From positions 348,501-412,500 of the forward strand of contig JADANN010000446.1 in NCBI GenBank assembly GCA_018806985.1: a stretch of DNA of 64,000 nt, read 5' to 3'. Source of the stretch: Angiostrongylus vasorum (Eukaryota > Nematoda > Chromadorea > Rhabditida > Metastrongylidae). Below the pieces are notes generated by a model. It did not search any database, was not told where the DNA came from, and saw only the letters and a program-made list of their open reading frames with translations. The position numbers were made by a program, and so were the translations under genes. Below are positions 11,082-22,190 of this stretch, piece by piece (the first letter of the stretch is position 1; every line of letters begins with the position of its first letter).

Positions 11082-11431
11082 CTAGCGTGCTATCTCTAAC
11101 ATGAAATTTGGATTGGATTTCATAGCGGGATTGACTAGTTTGAGCTGTAACAAGGGACAGTTCAATGTAGGTAGGACGTAGGTTCGACCTCGTTGAAGTC
11201 CTTGACAAACTGTTTTTCCTGCATTTTCTACTAATTTTTCATTGTCTAACGACGTCTGTAGAAATCCATTAGTTTTTCTTGCCGATACTTCATATGACTT
11301 ACTAATATACCGACCTGTTCACCGGCTGATGGTTGTTTTCCTTGCTGTTGTAGTTGCTGCTGAACCACTGGGTTCGCGAGACATTTAGAGCTAAGAGCGA
11401 CTAGTAAGACAATTTTCAACATTCTGAACAT
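11082..11431 (-). CDS. Short secreted peptide gene, two exons proposed
   Basis: Not recognised. Exon 1 (11431-11303) starts with a clear signal peptide (MFRMLKIVLLVALSSKCLA, cut expected after CLA). A Gln-rich stretch, VVQQQLQQQGKQ, and PSAGEQVGIL follow, and the exon ends at a strong GTAAGT donor. A good acceptor (TTGTTACAG) at 11145 opens exon 2 (11144-11082) in phase 0: LKLVNPAMKSNPNFMLEIAR then stop, about 63 residues in all. If the donor is not used, the frame runs on to a stop at 11246 (61 residues, ending FYRRR). Another open frame at about 10985-10803 (FSPKWMERFVKL, no start) could instead be a later exon. The gene lies about 300 bp upstream of the lysozyme start, same strand. A secreted effector or antimicrobial-type peptide is possible but not shown. 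Confidence 0.45.
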
Positions 11432-11459
11432 TTTCTCAACTCATTTTTCTTTGAAGTCG

Positions 11460-12470
11460 ATTTTTCAATAAGGACGCATGAAATTCCACTAGAAGCAGGC
11501 GCTGGGAAGTTCAGAAGAAGATCGCTATGATGCTATCGTGCTTCCGGTTTCTCAGTGGTAAGCATTAGCCATCCCTTTTGAATAAATAGGTATGAAACTG
11601 AACAGGTCATAAATGGGGTGGTCGTAAAAAATATAGATGGGAGAACAGTGTTTAATGTCAACGTAATGCATTCATGGAATTCCAGCTGTTTTTATCTACA
11701 GTCAGAGTTTTTCTGTAATCGCTTTCCTGTCTGGGTAAATTCAATGAGTGTCGACTCCAAGAAGGGAATTCAAAACTATACGTACCCTCATCCATTAGCA
11801 CTAAGGTCTTCTTCCCAAGGATTCCACGGACACCCTAAGGTATTTAAAGGAGAATAGAAGAAATGAGTGTTTTAAAAGGAAATGAATCCGGGTTATTACA
11901 CTGATCTATTAATATTGCTGGTAGCTTCTTTTTACGTTATATTTTGATATGTTGTTTCCATATCATTCTTCCCTGCTACAGACGAAAGCATATCCACTGC
12001 AAATGTTTTTTCCGTCGATGATTTTCTAGTGAGTTTAAATTTGAACGATTACTGAGAAGATCTTGGTCGGAAGAAACAAGCAAAGACGTGACGACTAAAA
12101 CTGTTGATAAACGACTTAAGACGTGACGACCAAAAACTAAGTGTCCATTCGATTCGTTTTGATTATATACGATACTGATAAAAATAATCAGTTTATCACA
12201 CCGACAATGTTGCGTTCATTGCACTGATGATGTAGCTTAACATTATATTTCAAGGACACTCAGTTTTTGCTCTGTTGATAGAAATCTCATTCCATCTCTT
12301 GTCTTTTAATGTTCTGCCTGTTGTGGATCAGCAAACATCATTCTTCTCATTCAATACGTCGTTTCTAGAGCTTCGACGTACCTCGTGGTAACTCACAGGC
12401 AGCATCGAACTACTTGCAAGTGTTTCAAGTTATATTGCATGCCACAGGACAAATTTAACTCCCACTAATA
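11460..12470. other. Gene-free stretch
   Basis: AT-rich, no recognised gene or repeat. The open frame at 11618-11857 (plus) has no supporting feature. Confidence 0.3.
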
Positions 12471-12473
12471 TAA

Positions 12474-12762
12474 CGATGTGGCGCAGTGGTTGGAAGCGCC
12501 CTGCAACACACAAGTTGCAACAAGAAGGAATCGATTCCAGAACTTATGGTTCACCAAGACTTCCATCACTTCGGGGTCAGCAAATTGGTGCCAGGGTTGT
12601 CTGAGAGGATAGCAGCACTGGTTCGATACATCGGTAGGCAACTGCAAGTCATTGTAAAGGCCAGATATGCATTTAATCACCTCTAAGCAATGCTTAATGA
12701 AGTCGAATGCATGGCGCATCCCTCAGGGATTGATCAACGCCGAGAGCTTTATCCTTATTAAT
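12474..12762 (+). repeat. SINE-A
   Basis: Full copy from GATGTGGCGCAGTGGTTGG to GCCGAGAGCTTTATCC, with a small insertion in the anticodon-arm-like part (CAACAAGAAGGAATCGATTCC). Confidence 0.85.
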
Positions 12763-12864
12763 ATGGCGATGTATTGCAGTGTAGCAATTCAATTCATTTG
12801 ACTAACAACACAAAGGAAAGTGGCGAAGCACCAAAATTTCTCTTTGTGATAAAAAATGTTGATA

Positions 12865-13003
12865 TGGAAGGTCGCTAAGCCTTCGAAAACCTCAATGTAG
12901 ACGAGATAGGCATTCAATCACCTCTATGATGTTGACAATAGAGCCGAATGCATAGGGAACCTTTAAAGTGAATGAAAGCACCGAATTCCTTCCCTATCAT
13001 CTT
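12865..13003 (+). repeat. SINE-A, 3' fragment
   Basis: Diverged 3' half: GATAGGCATTCAATCACCTC, then GAGCCGAATGCATAGGGAAC, then GCACCGAATTCCTTCCC. Confidence 0.55.
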
Positions 13004-13019
13004 TACAAATCACTTTTAA

Positions 13020-13865
13020 GCTGCTTTCTGAAAAGCATCGCTTTTTTTCGGTGCCGAATCTCACAGCAGATGGAAGACGCAGGACTGTCGCTTCGTTGAA
13101 GAAAAAAATGAAGCGAAAAAGTACTTCGCTTTATTCTGCCGCTTCGCTCGCTTACTTTTGTTTTTCCTATTTCCTACAGATGAGATTTTGTGCTTTTATT
13201 CGCTCAACACTGGAGAGTCCTCTCATCTAGATTTGCTCACTCCTTTGAAATGGCAACGAAAACGGTGTGGGTCACGAGTTAGTCGACTTCGCAGCACAGT
13301 AAGGACAAGGACAGAAGCAGGAGGCTGTACATATACTAATGACTACGAATAGTCGAAATTTTCAAAGGATTTCTGAGCCATCACATTGCTGCGTTTTAGA
13401 GTAGAGTCACCGATGAGATCGACTTTGGTAATCATTTAAATTTTGGTGACGGCCGATATTTTGCGCTAGGTAGAGTATTGTGCAAGCTGTCCAGTAAGTA
13501 ATTCGATATGTGGAGATTTGATAGTTGAAGGTGCAGCGATGGCTTGTCACCACTACTCACGCAGCTGATAACAACCACCATATCCAGGAGCGCTGAGTCA
13601 TGTGGCTTTAAATTATTGGCACACGGCGTTGTGTTTTCTGGTGAAAAGGTGCTAAACAGTGCACTGTGATTCAATGAAGGACGGCGACACTTGTAAAGCA
13701 GTAGTAGTGCTGTGCAGTGAACACATGGTTGGTGCGACATCATTCCAAGATACTCAATATCTGGCCCATTTATAGTAGCAGAATTGGTAATCGTTTGTCA
13801 ATGAAAAGAGATCTATAATCCATGAAAATACGGGTAAGTCTTTAACATGGCATTATTCCGGTAAT
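13020..13865. other. Gene-free stretch
   Basis: No gene supported. The open frame at 13432-13743 (minus) has no recognised motif. Confidence 0.3.
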
Positions 13866-13869
13866 GCAG

Positions 13870-14160
13870 AGGCGCGTGTATCGCAGTGGTCGGAGGCCCA
13901 CTGCTACACACGTGGAATCGACCACCGCTTCCATGGTCCATAAAGCCTTCCTTCCCTCCATGGTCGGCAAATTGGTACCAGACTTGTCTGGGAGGATAGC
14001 AGCACTGGCTGGATACATCGGTAGGGCCACCACCGCGAGTCATTGTACAGGCCAGATACGAATTCAATCACCTCCGGCGATATCTAATGAAGTCGAATGC
14101 ATGGCGCATCCCTCAGGGATTGATCAACACCGAGAGCTTTATCCTTTATCCCTTATCCCT
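13870..14160 (+). repeat. SINE-A
   Basis: Full copy (head GTGTATCGCAGTGGTCGG, GGAATCGACC; tail CACCGAGAGCTTTATCC). Confidence 0.85.
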
Positions 14161-14690
14161 GTAATCGACGAATGCCAAAGTTCGACGACCACCCTTCGGC
14201 ATTCACAAGAAACAAAAATCCTTAAGTTTCATCGGTATCCACAAGCAAACCACTATACATTCGCAAATGACAGAAGCGAAACAACATACCGAATGCAAGA
14301 ATTTAAGGGGTATCCACAAAATTTCAAACAGATTGTATAAAAAGTAAATAAATCAAGATTTAATGTTATCTCAAATGGGCCAGGATTACAAATCAGAAAT
14401 GGTTCATCAGCCAAATTGCTAATTTTCCTTTTTTTTCTCGTGTTTTTTTTTCAAAACTTTTGTTTCATTGTTGAATACGACGAGTCCAGTTGAGGTCGTC
14501 ATGTCGTAGAGTGTGAGACTACACCTTCATTGCTCATTTCCTTGGCAAATCCTTTCCATAATTCGTTAAGCTTTTTATGCCCAACCAAGCAGATTTATGG
14601 ACAGTCCTTCCTTCAAGCTTGGAGACAAAAGAAACGCTTCTTTCTTTCAGATTTATGCAGACTGAAGGACAATCCATCAAGGTTGCAAGA
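14161..14690. other. 3' flank of the receptor gene
   Basis: No separate gene recognised. The interval between the SINE and the receptor stop codon is AT-rich; the overlapping plus-strand open frames at 14530-14856 are antisense shadows of the receptor's last exon. Confidence 0.35.
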
Positions 14691-16023
14691 TTATCTTCTA
14701 ACTATCGAGAAAATTCGAGGGTTCGAAACAGTAATGGTATGCGAGTGCACTTTGCAAGTGATATATTTCCTTGCCGTTATTCGAATTTCCTTGTTCAGAG
14801 CGAGGAAGATAACACCGTTAAACACACCTAAAACAGAAAATTACGGTACTTTTTAATGATACAGTTCTATTTCTTAAAATTACCTACAGACGCACCTGCA
14901 CAAAGCAAGCCAAAAATGTAGAAAGAGCCGACAGCTTTGAAAACAGAGAAACCTATCATTTCAACTAAGCCAGCACCGATGCTTGGAAGAGTCACAAATA
15001 CCAAAGATATAAGTAGGACACCAGCAGTGGTACGATTTGCCTATATTTAGAAAATTAAAAGCAGAACTTTTCCGTCTATGGGAAACACTTTGTACTACCT
15101 GTTTGATTCTATTTTCTCCCGACCTCACAACTCCTGGTGCTTGTGGCTTTCGTTGAATAGCTCTTAGGCTCATTAGGATTAATGTCGTCAGAATAATTAC
15201 TATAATGCCCATTACCTGAGGCAAATACTTAGAAGATATGCTGACGGCTTTGATAATGAAAAAAGCTTACCATATTGCTGATTCCCCCAATAGTGGCGAA
15301 AGTTGTCACATAAAAAACATCCAATAGACGCGCAGTTGGGAGCTCTGTTGAATGATGACAGTGAGAATTCCAGGATGAGATCCACGCCTGCTAATAATAA
15401 CGCAAACAACAAACAGATTACAGCACATGAGCGAATCGGCAGGTTACGGAACGTGACTGGGAAAGACAATGCCTGAAGGAACTCATGATTAATTAACCCG
15501 ATTCCATTTTTTGTCTAGTATCTTACCAGAATTCTCTCCACAGCAATAGATATGGTTAAGGTGAGGTTAATCTTCAACTGAATAATCAATGGAGTGCTAG
15601 CGATCAATACATAATATGGGCTTAAATCCAAGGATACTGGATTCCAAGACTTTACAAGATAAATAGTGTATGGAAGAGCTGAAAAAAGTAAGCATGGAAT
15701 TGTTGTGTTTTTGTTACTTTTTGAATCCTAAACAAAATGACTTACTTGCCACTGCATGTAGGGAAGTCAGTAACCATTAGAAATAACACCAAGAGCCAAG
15801 AGGAATTTTGCCGAAGATTTTTTCTGTCTTAAAAAAAAGAATGTGCTGAAGCTGGAGATATTTTTATTGTCTTATCTTCCAAGAATAAGACGAATGCTGT
15901 ATTGTTTCATTGTTAGGCATACCTGATGAATAAGAAGAGAATGAATCCATTGCAGATGATCACAGCCAGTTGAAGGAACACAAGTGTAATATCGACGATC
16001 AGATAAGACACCTTGATAGCCAT
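14691..16023 (-). CDS. Nematode 7TM chemoreceptor, Srbc-like, seven exons, two single-base frame breaks
   Basis: Seven-helix receptor for environmental or host chemical cues in sensory cilia (family knowledge). Exons on minus: 16023-15923, 15827-15746, 15678-15527, 15472-15271, 15215-15099, 15040-14896 and 14827-14691 (stop TTA on plus). Visible landmarks: TM1 ILVFLQLAVIICNGFILF-like in exon 1; SLHAVA and LPYTIYLVKSWNP; TM3 with QLKINLTLTISIAVERIL; then LSFPVTFR (the IAxER...FFPVxFR signature of Srbc-type receptors). TM5 is VMGIIVIILTTLILMS, TM6 ANRTTAGVLLISLVFVTLPS, TM7 FGLLCAGVFNGVIFLALN, with a short tail. About 311 residues, normal for the family. Two breaks exist: exon 2 lacks one T after AATGG, and exon 4 has six T where five restore FYVTTF. 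All exon phases fit once these are set aside, so sequence error is as likely as pseudogene. An upstream exon cannot be excluded. Confidence 0.85.
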
Positions 16024-16339
16024 CCCATGCGAGAAGTTGCAATTATCGAATGTCTACATCTGAAACCTTCTGAAAACTAACAGTACTGTGCAGAAGCAAA
16101 TCCCAAGACCGACTTTCTACGAACCTCAGCATTGATCAATAATCTGATAGTTTTCATCAATGAGCAAACAAGAGGTGTTGGGATAAGGTCGTTCAGAAAT
16201 AAACGAACGTTTTTAGCTATATTATTTAAAAATATTATAACATGCTCCAAACAAAACATTGTTAAACAGGAGAAAACCATGGGAATCTAAATATCTTTAC
16301 CAAAAAGAAATATGTTTATTTATTCTAGTTGTTTAAGAT

Positions 16340-16915
16340 TCTGGAGCTCTGGAAGCGATGAATTGAATTGGTTGAAGGCACTTTTTGCGTTATCGTGCTT
16401 GGTGAAGCATTTCTCACTCAGAAAGTTGTCAAGGTGCTTGAAGAAGTAAGAGCCGCTAAGCAAGAGGTCTCGCGAATATGGCAAATGAGGCAAAGTTTCC
16501 TAGTTCAATCCGTTCAACTTCTGCAACGTTGGTTCCGCAACGTGAGACTGGGCGTTGTCGTGGAGAAGGATTGGATTTTTCTGTTGACTAATGCCGGTCG
16601 TTGTTGTTGGAGTTTACAGTCCATTTTACCGATGTCGGCAAAACTTCTCTGCCGTAATCGTTTCGCCCGGACTCAAAAAGTTGCGATGAACCAGCCCGGC
16701 TACAGACCATCAAACAGTCACCATAACCTTTTTTGGTGCAATTTCGGCTTTGGGAAGTGCTGTGGAGCCTGATCGTAATCCAACCATAGAGCTGAACGTC
16801 ACCGCTTGTCGTACAGAATCCACTTCCTGCTGAACGTCAAATTCGATCAAGAACAGGGTCGTTTTTTGTTGCGCAGAATAAGGGCAGACGACGCTTCAAA
16901 AAGACGATTGTTTTG
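16340..16915 (-). pseudogene. mariner transposase fragment
   Basis: Cut-and-paste DNA transposase of the IS630/Tc1/mariner group (family knowledge). Read on minus across frame breaks, it gives ILYDKR-RSALWLDYDQAP, PKPKLHQKKVMVTVWWS, HRNFLSPGETITAEKFC, NPILLHDNAQSHVAEPTLQKLN, LPHLPYSRDLLLSGSYFFKHL and DNFLSEK. This is the usual mariner order. The second catalytic Asp (HDNAxxH) is visible; the third lies in a changed YSRDLLLSGSYFF (usual YSPDLxPxDY). The N-terminal DNA-binding domains and terminal inverted repeats were not found. Multiple stops mark it as dead. Confidence 0.85.
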
Positions 16916-16974
16916 ATTATCGTTTAATCTGTGCGGCATACATTTCTTGAGTTATTTTGTCTTCCGTGTAGAGT

Positions 16975-17640
16975 AATACATGTGCGAGGAATGTGCCTGG
17001 ATCAGGTCAAGGAATCATCCTGAGGTATGGCGCGAGGTCACGCGTGATAACAAGACACTATTCCCTGCAGTTCATTTCTGGAATTTTGGAATCAACCTAA
17101 AACGCCTTAAAAGTTTTACGCGCTGATGTTTTGGACTTCTGTGCGAGGAAGAATGACTTTTATTTCAAAGTCTTCAGCATTATGCTTCCGTGTATTATGC
17201 CAATGAAAATTTATGTATTCTTTCTTTGATAAGCTTACACGAGGTTGACAAAGATATCTATTTTCGGCTAACGATTCTTCATCAGAGCCGATGATGCGAG
17301 TCGATGTTCCACGCTTGTTCTTCGTCTCGACGTGGCGGTTTCGCCTTCGTGTTGAGTCAGGTCTTCCACAGCACATCTCCTCGAATTCGAAGACGTCGAA
17401 ATGTTACCCGAAAAATAAATGTCTTTGTCAACCTCGTGTAAGCTCATCAAAGAAAGAATACATGTTGATTAGTAATACCGAGGTTAAAGGAGATTCGGTT
17501 TCGAAAATTCATGGGTTAAATCTTTTCTGCTAAGGTTTATGAAAGCGCTTGACTAGGTAGATTGCACGTCAAATTGACCTTTCCAGGCTCTAAAGAAGGA
17601 GAAACAGTCGAAACATCAGCTATTGTGTGCTAATAAATAC
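16975..17640. mobile_element. Penelope-like element remnants, nested terminal repeats
   Basis: 16975-17235 (minus) is the 3' end of a PLE: the end of the GIY-YIG domain (HNAEDFEIKVILPRTEVQNISA, then RKTFKAFW) and the conserved 3' flank (CACGCGTGATAACAAGACAC, also found near 44460). 17207-17275 and 17390-17475 form an inverted pair of a related terminal repeat (GCTTACACGAGGTTGACAAAGA). 17475-17640 (plus) is another terminal repeat with a decayed hammerhead-like core near 17588-17622. It reads as one element inserted into another. Confidence 0.65.
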
Positions 17641-17734
17641 TGTAATATCATAATATCAACTCTTGTTTGCTCATTGAAGAAAAGCAGTGAATTATTGTTC
17701 GTTGGATTGCTCTCACATTGGGAAAACAAAGCTC

Positions 17735-17945
17735 TCCCGCCGCATTGTGGCTCAGCTGGTTCGACAACTCGCTTCTTGTATGTGAAGAGAAAAGGGTTAA
17801 TTTCATCACCTGTAGAGCTCAAAAAAACAATTGTGTAGGTAAAATATACATTAAATCTCTTTTTACGGCTCTACGAATGGAGTTGAACGAATGGCGCATC
17901 TCTCAGAGATTGATCAGCGCCGAAAGCTATGGCACTTGCCTTTAA
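17735..17945 (+). repeat. SINE-A-related, old copy
   Basis: Only the 3' block is clear (GAACGAATGGCGCATCTCTC, GATTGATCAGCGCCGAAAGCT). The region near 17745 (TGTGGCTCAGCTGGTTCGACAA) resembles a tRNA head. Confidence 0.5.
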
Positions 17946-18387
17946 AACAGTGGTTGGGATTTTTTCGAAGAAATAATTCAGGACACATTTTGAGCAATCG
18001 GAAAGGAGGCATCTCTTAACTGGACAGAAGATCATTTTATTTGAAAAAATCGAGCCTGCATTGTGAATAACGTAATTTTTTATATAACATTCAAAATAAA
18101 TGGATCGACCAGAGTTTTACTAGGTCATTCAGACAGGTGAGGACATTTATGAATGAAGTGGCAACAAACCGGACGTCATGAGGCATTGCGAAAAAGTCAT
18201 AACTAGAAATCGTTATGAAACCATTTCCCATTAACTTCTCCTCCGAGCAACAACATAACATAGGTGATATCGACAACCCGTTCAATGATCGGGACAAAAG
18301 CGTCCAAGGATATGGGATCTATTTAGAGCTCTTTGGACCAATTTCCTGATCACTGAATGCTATGATTACTTCTTATGGTTAGGGCTT
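17946..18387. other. Gene-free stretch
   Basis: Nothing recognised. Confidence 0.3.
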
Positions 18388-18470
18388 GCATAGCGCAGTG
18401 GTTAGAGAAGCCTTGCCACTGGATCGGCTCGTCACACAGAACCTGTAATGAAGCAAGAATCCTATTCAAT
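18388..18470 (+). repeat. SINE tRNA-like head, fragment
   Basis: GCATAGCGCAGTGGTTAGAG is an A-box-like head; the B-box and body are not preserved. Confidence 0.45.
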
Positions 18471-18514
18471 GGAAGACCAGCGAGACTGTGCTATTGTTTA
18501 AGAAGACCGACCTC

Positions 18515-18850
18515 CGCGATAACGGTAAATGTTTCGCAATTTTTTCTGCTGTTTGTTGTCTATAAACTCTCCACGCCTTCCATCCTCAATACTATTGGCA
18601 GAAAACTGGACAGACAGCAGCCATGTTAGCAACCAGGATTTCGTAAAGAATTCAGGACGATGGACCACATCCACACGTAAACGATTCTTCATGGCGAGGG
18701 TGCAAGAGACTTCTCTATCTCACCTTACTTGACTTAAAGGAAGCTTTAGGTTCATTTGGGGCAGAAACACTCATTAAAGCTTTGGACAATCAGGGAGTCT
18801 CAGTTTAGTGTATAATCCACTATTTCTATTGGTGATTCTCCATCACCATT
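18515..18850 (+). pseudogene. RTE-type LINE reverse transcriptase, fingers/palm fragment
   Basis: Plus strand, broken frames: LSTPSILNTIGRKLDRQQPC, QPGFRKEFRTMDHIHT, then LKEALGSFGAETLIKALDNQG. This matches the RTE order (ILxRxLxxxQPxEQAGFRKGFSTxDHIH, DLKKAFDSVE). The first catalytic Asp of the palm has decayed. It is the part just upstream of the region preserved at 2640-3535, but they are separate insertions. Confidence 0.75.
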
Positions 18851-18989
18851 TCTCCATGACTATCTTTTTCATCAACCTTATGTTAGCCCAATTTAGAAAG
18901 CAAGGGGCTTGGCGGGGTTTCACGTAGTGAAGACAAGCTGAGAAGCTGCAACCTTAGTTTACTATTGAAAATCAAAGGTGCTGTTTTAT

Positions 18990-20405
18990 ACTCCAAACTG
19001 TTGAAGAAAAGCGGGATACGTAGCGCGTGTGAACTACAACCGATAGATTAGAGCCCTTAACTATTGTCATCCAGAGGAATTCAGCAGCTCACTGCTCTTT
19101 CCCGTCGGTTCTCCTCCGGATATATCACGATATTTGATTCTTCTGATTGGTTTTCGACATCTACGAATGCGGAACTGTGGTCGATAGCCGTAGTAATCCG
19201 ACAGAATACCGTAATCATCATTCTCTCCACTTTATACCTATGAACTAACCGCATTTTCATTTTCTACAGGTGGTATGAAGAATTTCAAGGAGTACAGTAA
19301 GCGTGAAAGGTTTTTTTTTGCTACATTCTCGACAGATGCAGTCGAATATACGCGGAATAATTACAATAATGATAATAGTGAAAAAACAATAAGCATGAAA
19401 GCATTGACCGAAGGCGCGGAATCGAGCGAAGAACCACGTGGATAAGACGGCCCCCCCCGCCCCCACTACGCTGCAGGCAACCCAATAGTAATTATAGTCA
19501 AAGATATTTGCAAAACTCGGAATACCAGGCCAGCTTCGAACCTATGATTACCCTTATCGGGAGCTCACGTGTTATTTATTGCACCAACTGAGGCTGTTGC
19601 TTTGCTTTTCTCTCAACCAACATTGTGATTTCGACTACAGACTCGGCTCAACTAGACTCAATGTCGTTTTATGCTCTCCATATGATTCCCATTAACAGCT
19701 AGTTGCTGATCTGGTACAATGACGGTTAAAACTAGCTGAAAGAAAAAGCAATTGGTAACACTGAGCCGTAGAAAGGGAAACCAGATCCGATACTGGATCG
19801 GGATCTCAGTTTTGCAAATATTTCAGCCCCACAGTGGTTGCATTTCACATCACACCCAGCCATAGAGAATTAATATGCAGTGAGGAAAAAGTTAAACGTG
19901 ACAGCGGAATGCTAGAAACAAAAAATTAAGCCCATCGTCGTAACACAGAAATTATAGGGCATGGTGAACCACTTTTATCAAAATCTTCCTGCTGACAAAC
20001 TTTTTGGCGTTTTGCACCTCGGATCAGTTGAGAAGTGAGTTTATGCTTAAAGGAAGCAGATAGTTCGATAAACGAGCCAAAGGTGCTAAAGCATTATAGA
20101 TGTCGATATCTATATACTATACCTATGTCTTGGCCTAAGGCTACTTCTAGACATAAACGTTACCTCATCCAAGAAGTGGTTAAAGAGAGACTTTCTTTTT
20201 CCAGTTTTTGTATGTCTATGCAAAGCGGATAAGCCACAAGATCTAGATTCATACAGGATAAGATTCAGGCTATTCAACAACAGTAATTTACTTTCCCTTA
20301 TGTGAAGGATCACCAGAGGTTTGCTGATTCCAGAACGTGAATTGTTCGCCATCGCGCTTAGCTGAACGTTTATTTTAGCTTTCAATTTGTATGTACACCT
20401 ACATG
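18990..20405. repeat. Intergenic stretch with SINE-B pieces
   Basis: 19505-19660 (minus) and 19745-19900 (plus) carry SINE-B-related blocks: on minus a tRNA-like GGTTCGAAGCTGGCC, on plus TTTGCAAATATTTCAGCCCC and AATATGCAGTGAGGAAAAAG. A run of C (19450-19460) lies nearby. No gene recognised in the rest. Confidence 0.45.
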
Positions 20406-20407
20406 AA

Positions 20408-20690
20408 AAAGGATGTAGCTCTCGGCGTTGAACAATCCCTGAGAGTACGCCGTGCATTCGACTTCATCATGTATCGTTGCACGTGATTGAATGCTTATGT
20501 GGCCTTTGCAATGACTCGTGGCCTACCGATGTATCGAGCCAGTGCTGCTATCGTTCCCAGAGAAGTCTGGTGCCAATTTGCCGACCACGGAGGGATGGAA
20601 AGCTTGGTGGACCATGGGCGCTGACATCGATTCCACGTGTGTGTCGCAGTGGCGCCTTCAACCACTGCACCACACGCGCCCCTTTACAAT
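20408..20690 (-). repeat. SINE-A
   Basis: Full minus-strand copy; head at right (CGTGTGGTGCAGTGGTTG on minus), 3' end at left (AGCTCTCGGCGTTGAACAAT). Confidence 0.85.
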
Positions 20691-20699
20691 GACTCGCGA

Positions 20700-21475
20700 T
20701 GGAACACCTACAAGGAATATGAACGCCCACATAGACATAAATTTTATTATAACTCGATAACAATACAGTAAAGTTGAATTCCGACTTTTAGATCTCATTC
20801 TATGACCGTTCTTTACGTTTTTTACAGTTCACTAATGCCTAGATCAATTTACATATTGCTCGTCACCAATATGGCTGTAAAGAATCAGGAGCGTTATGCC
20901 CTATGTAAACTCTTTCATGGTTTGGATCTTGAACTATCGGTTGACATTCGTATTCACAAATACACATTGTTCAAGCAGTTAAAAGACTATTTGTACTTGT
21001 GATGCTCATAAAATAAGTAGCAATTAAGCGAGTTACACAATTCTTAGACAAGTGGTTCGGTGATGGTACGACAATTTGTTACACACACAAATATACATAT
21101 ATAATACTACTATGAATGTAGATTGATGGTCCGATCTATGATATGTCGAGATGGATTGACGTCGATACGTGTGGCCTCTGAGTCATTCGCAGCACTCGCT
21201 TCATTTCGCTAAACGGAATGACTTCATCGAAGCTCATTCTAAGAAAAGAAGCAATGAATTCCCTCTAACTAAGTACAGCGAAATAAAAAGAAAGCTGAAC
21301 CTAAAAACTTTGTGGTTATGAAAACTTCAAAAGCACTAGATATGTAAAATTAAAAAATCAGAAACCATGTGGGCGTGAAGTTGACAGTTCCAATTTTTCA
21401 CACTCGTCAACCAAGGTCTTCGTTTTTTTTCAGCGTTTAATGAAAAAGAATAGGCAGTAAATAAAGTGACCACGT
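20700..21475. other. Gene-free stretch
   Basis: No gene recognised. 21445-21475 carries an isolated SINE-B tail (AATAGGCAGTAAATAAAGTG). Confidence 0.35.
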
Positions 21476-21479
21476 TGTG

Positions 21480-22190
21480 AATCACCAAAATCGTTTAGTA
21501 CCACTGGAGTCGCTAACGCCCTCCATGAACTCCAGCCTCTTTCCGACCGATAAAGGCGAGCTTCTGCCTGTTATGGAGTTCAAACCTCTTATAAACTCTT
21601 CTACCTGCGATGGTGTTTCTTCCAGTTTCAGACACTTAGGAGAAATCACCACTTGAGACATAACATTTGTTTTCCAACATAAAAGCAACTTCATGGAAGA
21701 TCGCTGCATGACGGCGAAACGAATGGAAGCACGTTTAAGGGCTACTCGAGAGAACTGGCCAGTCGAGGACCTGACAAAGTCGCTAAGGTGCTCCTTGAAA
21801 AGGCTTTTTGCGAAAGGATAGTCATCTATGTGCACCAATGGCAATTTTTGCTAAATTCGTTAAGAAACAGTTCTATGGAGGAACTCATAGTTCTTAGCAG
21901 AAATTTCAGCTTTGAGATTGAGGAGCTTGGCACTAATCAAAAGCTTCCAAGTGGATCGTTTTCTTGTTCAGCAATCGCGAGGTTTTTAAACAGCATACAT
22001 TTACTTCCATAGAAAAACACAATACAATACAACAGTAGCTTCCCGAAGAAGGCGATACTGCCGAAACGTCAGCTACTGTTGTATTGTATTGTGTTTTTCT
22101 ATGGAAGTAAATGTATGCTATTTAACAACCTCGCGATTGCTGAACAAGAAAACGACGCATTCATATTCCAATGCCGAGGTTAATAGAAAA
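21480..22190. mobile_element. Penelope-like element, 5' part with palindromic terminal repeat
   Basis: 21960-22155 is a near-perfect palindrome: arms of about 85 bp (CTCGCGATTGCTGAACAAG, TGGAAGTAAATGTATGCT, ACTGTTGTATTGTATTGTG) around a hammerhead-like core at 22033-22072. The minus strand from 21960 down to 21482 continues into an open frame (HIDDYPFAKSLFKEHLSD, SPKCLKLEETPSQVEEFIRG, last stop 21482). Because it follows directly from the terminal repeat I take it as the element's 5' coding part; no domain is recognised in it. The same terminal repeat ends the element at 26690-27790. Confidence 0.6.

Noticed and set aside
16368..16772. 134-codon plus-strand frame
   Set aside because: Antisense of the decayed mariner transposase, which reads correctly on minus.
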